A DNA stretch of 35,475 nucleotides from Bacteroidota bacterium (GTDB lineage Bacteria; Bacteroidota; Bacteroidia; Sphingobacteriales; Sphingobacteriaceae), in the NCBI GenBank assembly GCA_013286325.1, contig JABDFZ010000021.1, positions 1-35,475 of the forward strand, written 5' to 3'. A model generated the notes under the pieces. The model did no database searches, was not told the DNA's origin, and was given only the letters and a program-made list of their open reading frames with translations. This document shows positions 9,094-15,825 of the stretch, piece by piece (position 1 is the first letter of the stretch; each line of letters starts with the position of its first letter). Made by a program: the position numbers and the translations under genes.

Positions 9094-9279
9094 GTGTTTA
9101 GCGGTTGAGCTATTAAAACCTGAATGTCATTTCGAACGAGGCACGAGGAGAAATCTTCTGCAATATTTAGGTCGGCTACTTGCATGGCATCAACGTTAAC
9201 TGCAGAAGATTTCTCTCTGTCGTTCGAAATGACAACATTTTTTATAATTAAGTTTTCGAGAATTCTAACCGCTAAACAC
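9094..9279. repeat. MITE-like nested inverted-repeat element, copy 1
   Basis: A 186-bp element. The outer 13-bp terminal inverted repeats are perfect: GTGTTTAGCGGTT (9094-9106) and its complement (9267-9279). Inside is a long hairpin: the arm from TGTCATTTCGAACGA (9125-9162) pairs with 9201-9234, apart from a small bulge, around a 38-nt loop. The core is about 85-90% identical to a second copy at 27216-27430, including the loop segment GGTCGGCTACTTG. No transposase is encoded. Open frames inside are by-products of the repeat. Confidence 0.88.
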
Positions 9280-9435
9280 GTTTGCAATAATCCAGTAGGC
9301 ACCTTAATTAGGATTTATTATACCCGTGTTGTCAATATGGAACAGAATTCTGATAGGCAAATATGTTTTAGAATGAAAATATCTATATTAATTACTATAA
9401 ATTCTATAGATTTAGTAGTTTTATAAAAATAATTA

Positions 9436-9443
9436 TATATTTG
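9436..9443 (+). promoter_or_regulatory. TAnnTTTG promoter (TATATTTG) of the poly-Cys leader and sulfatase operon
   Basis: TATATTTG matches the Bacteroidota -7 consensus TAnnTTTG. A weak -33 match, TTAG (9412-9415), lies 20 nt upstream. The ATG of the 31-codon leader ORF is 20 nt downstream, giving a 5' UTR of roughly 10-15 nt. The next large gene (SusC) starts 381 nt away, leaving a long leader RNA. Confidence 0.65.
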
Positions 9444-9463
9444 CCCCGGAAAAATATATTAAA

Positions 9464-9559
9464 ATGAACTCCTATTCATTTCCACAGCGTGGATCCTTAG
9501 TTTTTCAATTAATGCTTAACTCATCAGAGTTGATGCAAATGACCTGTTGTTGTTGCTAA
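9464..9559 (+). CDS. 31-aa poly-cysteine leader peptide (putative cysteine attenuator)
   Basis: ATG at 9464 opens a 31-codon frame ending MQMTCCCC then TAA; the four Cys codons (TGT TGT TGT TGC, 9545-9556) are the last sense codons. The ATG follows an A-rich leader typical of Bacteroidota and sits 20 nt after a TAnnTTTG promoter element. A run of rare-amino-acid codons before the stop is the classic layout of an attenuation leader peptide; poly-Cys uORFs act as cysteine-responsive attenuators in mycobacteria. The downstream operon encodes sulfatase, its activating enzyme and a SusCD importer, that is sulfur acquisition, which fits the sensed amino acid. Not recognisable as any structural protein. 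Translation is inferred. Confidence 0.75.
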   Translation: MNSYSFPQRGSLVFQLMLNSSELMQMTCCCC

Positions 9560-9602
9560 CAACCGGTATTCCTTTAATCTCCTTTTATTTAGTGATCCGG
9601 TT
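9542..9602 (+). promoter_or_regulatory. Overlapping alternative RNA pairings across the Cys codons and stop
   Basis: GTTGTT (9549-9554, inside the Cys codons) can pair with AACAAC (9558-9563), extended by ACC/GGT (9542-9544 with 9565-9567). Alternatively AACCGG (9561-9566) can pair with CCGGTT (9597-9602). The two are mutually exclusive, as in 1:2 versus 2:3 attenuator switching, and a ribosome stalled on the Cys codons would block the first. Stems are short (6 bp), so this is suggestive only. Confidence 0.35.
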
Positions 9603-9610
9603 TCAGAATA

Positions 9611-9633
9611 AAGATGTTATAAGTCAACATCTT
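9611..9633 (+). promoter_or_regulatory. Leader hairpin 1 (8-bp perfect stem)
   Basis: AAGATGTT (9611-9618) pairs with AACATCTT (9626-9633) around a 7-nt loop, 52 nt after the leader-peptide stop, in the RNA leader of the sulfatase operon. Confidence 0.45.
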
Positions 9634-9708
9634 CCAGGAATATTCAAATCCGTTTCAAACAAATTTAAACACACAGCATGATATAGAAATTTACTCCCCT
9701 AAAAGCAA

Positions 9709-9731
9709 ACCGGCAAGGAAGCCTTGCCGGT
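9709..9731 (+). promoter_or_regulatory. Leader hairpin 2 (10-bp GC-rich perfect stem)
   Basis: ACCGGCAAGG (9709-9718) pairs perfectly with CCTTGCCGGT (9722-9731) around a 3-nt loop AAG. It is the strongest structure between the poly-Cys ORF and SusC, 94 nt upstream of the SusC ATG. No U-run follows on the plus strand (CAATTCATG), so it is not a standard intrinsic terminator; a Rho-linked or pause role is possible. Confidence 0.6.
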
Positions 9732-9824
9732 CAATTCATGACAGATCAGCGTAACGCCAATCACTAACTGGTCTGCACTAAGTTTTACTAACGAATTATC
9801 ATTAACATAAAACAGTCAAATATA

Positions 9825-12800
9825 ATGCATATATATATCCGTGACAAACGGTTGCCCTCCCTGTCGGGATACCTTTTTAGTTTGTTCTTTCTTTTCATAA
9901 TACACGGCGCCTCAGCACAAAAAGATCAGGCCATTATTAATTCAAGGCTTGATGGTATTGTTACCGATAGTGTTACAAAACAACCCATTGCCGGTGTAAC
10001 CCTCCGTATAAAAAGTGTTACCCACTCTGTCGCCACAGGTTCAGACGGACGGTTTACTTTTATTACAGGACAAAAATTCCCATACACTTTAGTAGTAAGC
10101 TTTGTGGGGTATAAAACAAAAGAAGTTGTTGCCGATGGCAGCCCCATAGCCATACAACTTGCTGAAAATACGAGCCAGTTGGGGCAGGTGGTGATAGTGG
10201 GTTATGGCACCCAGAAAAAAAGCGACCTGACCGGCGCCATAGCTTCAATACCCAAAAACCTGCTGAATCAACCAGCCTCATCATTTGATAACCTGTTACA
10301 GGGCTCCGTCTCAGGGGTTGCCGTTACCCAAAATTCTGGTCAGCCCGGCAGTACGGCTACTATTCGTATTCGTGGCGGTAATTCTATTTCGTTTGGAAAT
10401 TCCCCGTTGTATGTAATAGATGGTTTTATCATCTATAATAATAATGATTACACCAATGTAGGGGCTAATGGTACCAGTGTAAATGCGTTATCAACCATCA
10501 ATCCCAATGATATAGAATCAATAGAAGTGCTTAAGGATGCTTCTGCTACGGCCATATACGGTTCGCATGGTGCCAATGGTGTGGTGATCATTACTACCAA
10601 AAGAGGCAAGAAGGGAACTAATAATATTAACTTCAGCAGCTATTATGGCAGGCAGAAGGTTTCCAAAACCCTTGATCTGCTGAACGCCTCGCAATGGGAG
10701 TCATTAGTGAATGATGTGAATGTAAGCGATGGCGCTCCTCAAACCTTTTCAGCAACGCAGATAGCCTCTGCAGGAGCTGGTTCAAACTGGCAGCAAGCCG
10801 CACTGCGTACTGCGCCTGTGTTAAATGATGAGTTAACCATATCCGGGGGGGATGAGAAGTCGAGATATCTTATTTCCGGGAATTATTTTAACCAGCAAGG
10901 AACGATCCTGAACACCGGATTTAAAAGATACTCCGCGCGTGTCAACTATGAAAAAAACATATCTGACAAGTTCAAAGTAACGACGAATGTTTTTGGAAGC
11001 CAGTCATTAGAAAAAAAGCTATATGGAAGCTCCTATAATAGCATCAATTTCAGCAATGCATTTGCCACTTTATTAACAACATCTCCGCTTGCATTGATAA
11101 GAAACCCGGATGGTAGCTATAATATCACTAATCCTTATCTGCCAACTCCTACTAATCCATTACAGGATATCGCAACAACCATAAATAACACCACGCTTAA
11201 CCGTGTTTTGGGAAATGTTGCTGGAGAGTATAAAATAATCCCGGACCTAACACTGAAAGTTAGCGCTGGTGTTGATATTTTAAACACTTCTCAAAACTAT
11301 TATGCCCCATCTTACACCGGCTCACCGGCTGGTGGCTCAACTGGCTATGCGGCAAGTGGGTATGCTTCAATAGGAGCTGGTAACGAGCTTAGCTGGCTGA
11401 ATGAAAACACGCTGACTTACGACCATAACTTTGATAATACCCACTTTTTAAATATCCTTGCAGGTTACACTACTCAATTTACACAATTCAGTTCGTCTGT
11501 AGCTTCGGCACAAAAATTCCCGAATGACCTGACAACCTTTAATAACCTGTCCTATGCCGGGGTAGCTAACCTCCCCACATCCATAGCATCCAGCCAGGCG
11601 CTCAATTCTTATTTGGGCAGGGTAAATTATTCCTATTTACATAAGTATAATATTACTCTTTCAGCACGTGCAGACGGATCATCAAAACTGGGTGCAAATA
11701 ATAGATGGGGATACTTTCCATCGGCTGGCTTTTCGTGGAATTTAGACAAGGAAGACTTTTTTAAACCTATTGTAAATACAATCAATAGTTTGAAGCTACG
11801 TTTATCTGCAGGGCAAACAGGTAATTCGGAAGTGCCACCTTATAGTTCGTTATCGGCTTTATCACCTACCAACTATTACTTAGGCGGAAAATTGGTTACC
11901 GGCATTGCACCACTACAACTGCCAAATCCAGACTTGAAATGGGAAACTACCACTCAATACGATGCTGGTTTTGACCTGGGGTTATTTGACAACAGGATCA
12001 GCCTGACATTCGATGCTTATTTCAAAAAAACAACCAACCTGTTGCTTAATGTTCCGTTGCCGCTTTACACAGGCTATGCAAGTGAACTGGAAAACGTGGG
12101 AAGCGTACAGAACAAGGGTATAGAGCTCGGCATAAATACAGACAATATTAAATCGGATGATTTTAGCTGGAAGACCAATATTACGTTTACAGCAAACAAC
12201 AACAAGGTATTAAGCCTGGGGCCTGGTGTTACAAGTTTCTTTCCTATAGCGCCAACAGGACAGGTTTCGCCTGTGATTGTAAAGGTAGGCCTCCCGGTTG
12301 GTACCTTCTGGGGTTATTCGACCAACGGTTTGCTTACTGCGAGTGATCTTGCAAACGGAACTCCGGTATTGGCAGGCGTGCCACAGCAAGTGGGCGATAC
12401 CCGATATGTTGATTCTAATCACGATGGTAAGATCACTACTACAGATAAACATAGTTTGGGTAGTGCCCAGCCTAAATTTACTGGCAGTTTTACCAATACG
12501 CTCACTTACAAACACTTTGATCTTTCTGTATTCTTCCAGGGCTCATATGGCAGTAAGATATTCAACCTGCTTCAGCAAACCCTTGAAAGACCTACCCTTT
12601 CGCTCAATGCATCAGCCACACTGTTAAACAGGTGGAGTTCTTCAAATCCAAACGGTACTGTTGCAAGGGCTACCGATTCTCCTGTGCCCCAGGTAACTGA
12701 CAGGTATATTGAAAATGGCTCATACCTGAAACTAAAGAATGCATCTTTTGGCTACACGTTCGACAATGCGGTTGCTGCTAAAATACATGCAAAGCTGATC

Positions 12801-12962
12801 CGGGTTTACGTTTCTGCGCAAAACCTTTTAACCATAACCAAATACACAGGGCTCGATCCGGAGGTAAGCTTCTATGATAATGACAATACCAAGCAAGGTA
12901 TAGATTATGGTACTTATCCTCCTGTAAGGACTTTCCTTGCCGGCCTTAGTGTTACTTTCTAA
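9825..12962 (+). CDS. SusC-family TonB-dependent receptor of the sulfatase operon
   Basis: A full-length 1045-aa protein. Signal peptide to about HGASAQ (residue 32); carboxypeptidase-regulatory-like domain about 42-115 (LDGIVTDSVTKQPIAGVTL to SFVGYKTKEVV); the SusC plug with VVIVGYGTQKKSDLTGAI, LYVIDGF, and EVLKDASATAIYGSHGANGVVIITTKRG; then the barrel ending RTFLAGLSVTF. It imports a bulky substrate across the outer membrane with TonB energy. SusD follows 17 bp later, then hydroxylase, sulfatase and FGE genes, so a sulfated organic compound is the likely cargo. The upstream poly-Cys leader suggests control by cysteine supply. Confidence 0.96.
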   Translation: MHIYIRDKRLPSLSGYLFSLFFLFIIHGASAQKDQAIINSRLDGIVTDSVTKQPIAGVTLRIKSVTHSVATGSDGRFTFITGQKFPYTLVVSFVGYKTKEVVADGSPIAIQLAENTSQLGQVVIVGYGTQKKSDLTGAIASIPKNLLNQPASSFDNLLQGSVSGVAVTQNSGQPGSTATIRIRGGNSISFGNSPLYVIDGFIIYNNNDYTNVGANGTSVNALSTINPNDIESIEVLKDASATAIYGSHGANGVVIITTKRGKKGTNNINFSSYYGRQKVSKTLDLLNASQWESLVNDVNVSDGAPQTFSATQIASAGAGSNWQQAALRTAPVLNDELTISGGDEKSRYLISGNYFNQQGTILNTGFKRYSARVNYEKNISDKFKVTTNVFGSQSLEKKLYGSSYNSINFSNAFATLLTTSPLALIRNPDGSYNITNPYLPTPTNPLQDIATTINNTTLNRVLGNVAGEYKIIPDLTLKVSAGVDILNTSQNYYAPSYTGSPAGGSTGYAASGYASIGAGNELSWLNENTLTYDHNFDNTHFLNILAGYTTQFTQFSSSVASAQKFPNDLTTFNNLSYAGVANLPTSIASSQALNSYLGRVNYSYLHKYNITLSARADGSSKLGANNRWGYFPSAGFSWNLDKEDFFKPIVNTINSLKLRLSAGQTGNSEVPPYSSLSALSPTNYYLGGKLVTGIAPLQLPNPDLKWETTTQYDAGFDLGLFDNRISLTFDAYFKKTTNLLLNVPLPLYTGYASELENVGSVQNKGIELGINTDNIKSDDFSWKTNITFTANNNKVLSLGPGVTSFFPIAPTGQVSPVIVKVGLPVGTFWGYSTNGLLTASDLANGTPVLAGVPQQVGDTRYVDSNHDGKITTTDKHSLGSAQPKFTGSFTNTLTYKHFDLSVFFQGSYGSKIFNLLQQTLERPTLSLNASATLLNRWSSSNPNGTVARATDSPVPQVTDRYIENGSYLKLKNASFGYTFDNAVAAKIHAKLIRVYVSAQNLLTITKYTGLDPEVSFYDNDNTKQGIDYGTYPPVRTFLAGLSVTF

Positions 12963-12979
12963 AAATTAGTATTCAGAAA

Positions 12980-14467
12980 ATGAAAAAGATATCCTCAAAT
13001 AAAATTATATGGTTTATCACGATAGTTGCAATTACGGCTTCTTACTCGTGCAAAAAACTAACAGAAGACCCAAGCTCTGTTATTGTATCGGCGCAATTTT
13101 ACAAAACACCGTCCGACGCTACTACTGCGGTAAATGCAGTATACAGTTCTTTAAACAGCGATCCCAATGCTGATTTCCCTTTATATGGACGTCAATTAAA
13201 CCTGCTGGTGGAAAACGGCAGTGATAACCAGGTATACAGCCCCAGCAATACCAACCCCGACGTTAGGGCGCTTGGAACGACTACCTACATTTCATCAAAC
13301 AGCCGAATTCAAAAAGTTTGGCAACAGCTTTATTACGGCATTAACCGGGCTAATATAGCCGTTGACAATATCCCTGCAATCCAGATGGATACGGCCTTAC
13401 GTGCACGTCTGGTGCGTGAATCAAAATTCATTAGGGCGTTGTTATATTTTGATTTGGTACGCTTATATGGAGCAGTACCTCTGATATTACATAACCCTAA
13501 TAGTATAGACGCTAATGCACTATTAGTACCAAGAACATCTGTCGATTCAGTTTATAAACAGATAATTACTGATCTTAAAGATGCTACCAGCTTGCCTAAA
13601 TCATATACCGGAAGCAATCTTGGCAGGGCTACAGGCGGGGCAGCGCATACACTACTGGCAAAGGTTTACCTTACACGGGGAGATTGGACCAATGCTGTTG
13701 CCGAACTTAATATCGTCATTAACGGAGGTTACGGATATGGCCTTTTCCCTAAATATTATGATGCTTTTCAAAAGGCCACCAAGAATGGTGTTGAGCATAT
13801 TTTTTCAGCGCAGTTTGAAACCAACCTGGGTGCAGCAAACAGTACACAGTTTTTAAGCGAAAGCTTCACAGCATTCAACCCTAATACCTGGCCCATAGAT
13901 GTCCCCGCCGATAGCAGCCTTTATAAATTGTTTAGTCCTACTGATACCCGGAGAGCCGTAACATTTTATAGTTCGGTTTATAACGCTGCAACCGGGCAAA
14001 CGGTAGTTTTTAATAACCCCTATGCGCCTTACTTTAACAAATTTGTTGACTATAGCCTTACACCATTAAGCACACAAGCGCAAAGCGGCGTCAATTACCC
14101 TGTATTGCGTTATGCTGATGTATTGCTGATGTATGCAGAGGCGCAAAATGAAATAAACGGGGCTCCTACAGGCGATGCCTACAATGCCATTAACCAGGTA
14201 AGGAACAGGGCAAATGTACCCAACTTAACCCCAGGCTTAAGCCAGTCGGCTTTCAGAGATTCAGTTTTTTTAGAAAGGAGAAAGGAGTTTATACAGGAAG
14301 GACACCGCTGGTTCGACCTGGTAAGGCAGGGAGGGACAACACTTGTAGATGCCCTGCACAAAATACCCGCAAAATCCGCAGCGAGCACAAAGAACAACCT
14401 GTTTCCGATCCCGTTGGTCGAGATACAGCTTAACCCAAAACTCACACAGAATCCCGGATATAATTAA
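12980..14467 (+). CDS. SusD/RagB-family surface lipoprotein of the sulfatase operon
   Basis: A 495-aa protein with lipobox SYSC (Cys24, followed by KK). SusD features: LTEDPSS, YYGINRANIAVDNI, ESKFIRALLYFDLVRLYGAVPLIL, NQVRNRANVPNL and the C-terminal FLERRKEFIQEGHRWFDLVRQGG, NLFPIPLVEIQLNPKLTQNPGYN. It pairs with the SusC gene 17 bp upstream as the lid and binder. Twenty-seven bp later a tiny membrane protein begins, so the operon continues. The ligand is unknown; context points to a sulfate ester. Confidence 0.95.
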   Translation: MKKISSNKIIWFITIVAITASYSCKKLTEDPSSVIVSAQFYKTPSDATTAVNAVYSSLNSDPNADFPLYGRQLNLLVENGSDNQVYSPSNTNPDVRALGTTTYISSNSRIQKVWQQLYYGINRANIAVDNIPAIQMDTALRARLVRESKFIRALLYFDLVRLYGAVPLILHNPNSIDANALLVPRTSVDSVYKQIITDLKDATSLPKSYTGSNLGRATGGAAHTLLAKVYLTRGDWTNAVAELNIVINGGYGYGLFPKYYDAFQKATKNGVEHIFSAQFETNLGAANSTQFLSESFTAFNPNTWPIDVPADSSLYKLFSPTDTRRAVTFYSSVYNAATGQTVVFNNPYAPYFNKFVDYSLTPLSTQAQSGVNYPVLRYADVLLMYAEAQNEINGAPTGDAYNAINQVRNRANVPNLTPGLSQSAFRDSVFLERRKEFIQEGHRWFDLVRQGGTTLVDALHKIPAKSAASTKNNLFPIPLVEIQLNPKLTQNPGYN

Positions 14468-14494
14468 ATCATAAACTCTTAAAAAACAAGCATT

Positions 14495-14650
14495 ATGACA
14501 CTATCAGACGTATCACTCATCGGAAAAAAGATATTGGTAGGCATTGTTGTCACCATTATTCCATTTATCATCATTGTTGGAAGCTTATGGGCAACACAGC
14601 ACCTGCTTACTCATCATTCAGCTGAAAAGAAATCAGTTCAAACACATTAA
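14495..14650 (+). CDS. 51-aa single-span membrane peptide, unknown
   Basis: ATG at 14495 gives a 51-codon frame: a short polar start (MTLSDVSLIGKK), one long hydrophobic helix about residues 13-33 (ILVGIVVTIIPFIIIVGSLW), and a basic, His-rich tail (QHLLTHHSAEKKS). It lies 27 bp after SusD and 12 bp before the next small gene, in the same direction, so it is likely co-transcribed. I recognise no family. The Lys before the helix and His/Lys tail could fit an accessory subunit of the downstream membrane hydroxylase; that is inference. Confidence 0.65.
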   Translation: MTLSDVSLIGKKILVGIVVTIIPFIIIVGSLWATQHLLTHHSAEKKSVQTH

Positions 14651-14662
14651 AAACCAAATGTT

Positions 14663-14863
14663 ATGAAAATAGAAAAAGCCACTAAAAATCAGATCGTAAG
14701 GAATGCTGTCCTTAGTCTGTTCATTTACTTACTTCCTGTCGCGCTCATGTTCATCACCTTTCTGATAACAGGCCAGCGCCCGTGGGAAAAAAAGTCACCT
14801 AAAACAGAAAGTGTAAAATCATTAACCAACAAAAACAATCAGAACAATGGAAGCGACGATTGA
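14663..14863 (+). CDS. 66-aa small membrane protein, unknown
   Basis: A basic N-terminus (MKIEKATKNQIVRN), a hydrophobic segment about residues 15-35 (AVLSLFIYLLPVALMFITFL) and a polar Lys/Asn-rich tail. Its stop overlaps the hydroxylase start by 17 nt (ATG at 14847), indicating translational coupling. With the 51-aa protein upstream it forms a pair of tiny single-span proteins between SusD and the hydroxylase. No family recognised; possible assembly factor or subunit for the hydroxylase. Confidence 0.75.
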   Translation: MKIEKATKNQIVRNAVLSLFIYLLPVALMFITFLITGQRPWEKKSPKTESVKSLTNKNNQNNGSDD

Positions 14864-15809
14864 TTTCATCAAAAAAATAATAGATAACCTGAATGGGATC
14901 GGGTTTCCTTTTTTAGTATTCGCCATTGGCATACTTGAATTTTCATTTGGGTTATACAGAGGTAAATGGCCCAAAAACGAAAAATGGGTTGATATAACAA
15001 GTTTTGCCTTATCCAGATTAGCGGTGCAGCCTGTTGTTGCCTACTTCAGCCTGCGCTTTTTACCGCTTATACTTCCCGATGCAAAAAATGTGTTTAGCTG
15101 GGTGCCTTTTCTTTGGGGATTTATAATCATAGCAGTAGCAGATGATCTTACCCAATACTGGTATCACCGTTTGCATCACCAGGTGCCATGGTTATGGCGT
15201 TTTCACCGCACACATCATTCGGCATCGTACATGGGTATGGCTATGGCCAGCAGGCAAAATGTAATTTACACCATCTTTTTTTCACAGATATATCTTACAG
15301 CGGCGCTGGTTTACCTGGGGTTGGGTATTCCGACGATAGCTGTAAGAGTCATTAAGTCAACCATTACCACTTTGGCTCATTCCAGCATTCCCTGGGACAA
15401 GCCGCTTTATAAATACAGGTTGCTAAACCCAATAGCCTGGGTATTGGAGCGCCTGATCTCCACACCGGCAACTCATCATGCCCATCATGCTGCTACTACC
15501 GATGATGGTGTGGGCCATTACAAAGGCAATTTTGGCAACATGTTTTTTTTGTGGGATATAATTTTTGGCACAGCGCTCATATCACGCAAATACCCTAAAG
15601 CATATGGCATATCGCATTACAATGGCGATCAATGGACTGCACAGTTGCTTTGGCCTTTATTCAAATCAAAAGTCGAAGGCAGTGAGCTTGCTCCCAATGG
15701 ACCTATGGTACGCATAGAGAACGATTATGAGGCTTTAGCTAAACGCGACAAAGAAAAAGCAAAAGTTACATCCGGGATAGATATAGTCCCTGTTTTTTCT
15801 AACAACTAA
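14847..15809 (+). CDS. Sterol desaturase/fatty acid hydroxylase family di-iron membrane enzyme
   Basis: A 320-aa multi-span membrane protein (hydrophobic segments about 18-36, 55-75, 85-100, 138-165). The three His clusters of the superfamily are present: HRLHH (107-111), HRTHH (120-124) and HHAHH (210-214), with an additional His178, which together bind the di-iron centre for O2-dependent hydroxylation or desaturation of lipid or sterol-like substrates. It starts 17 nt inside the previous gene and ends 16 nt before the sulfatase. Placement in a SusCD-sulfatase operon is unusual and suggests oxidation of the organic part of an imported sulfate ester, or lipid remodelling under sulfur limitation. 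Both are inference. Confidence 0.88.
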   Translation: MEATIDFIKKIIDNLNGIGFPFLVFAIGILEFSFGLYRGKWPKNEKWVDITSFALSRLAVQPVVAYFSLRFLPLILPDAKNVFSWVPFLWGFIIIAVADDLTQYWYHRLHHQVPWLWRFHRTHHSASYMGMAMASRQNVIYTIFFSQIYLTAALVYLGLGIPTIAVRVIKSTITTLAHSSIPWDKPLYKYRLLNPIAWVLERLISTPATHHAHHAATTDDGVGHYKGNFGNMFFLWDIIFGTALISRKYPKAYGISHYNGDQWTAQLLWPLFKSKVEGSELAPNGPMVRIENDYEALAKRDKEKAKVTSGIDIVPVFSNN

Positions 15810-15825
15810 TCAATCAGCATAGAAA

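Noticed and set aside
9124..9426. 100-aa plus-strand frame (and its mirror on the minus strand) in the repeat element
   Set aside because: The first third is simply the translated inverted-repeat arm and the same peptide start recurs in copy 2 at 27269; not a gene.
9709..9731. Calling the GC-rich leader hairpin a Rho-independent terminator
   Set aside because: No U-run follows on the plus strand, so it is listed as a leader hairpin only.
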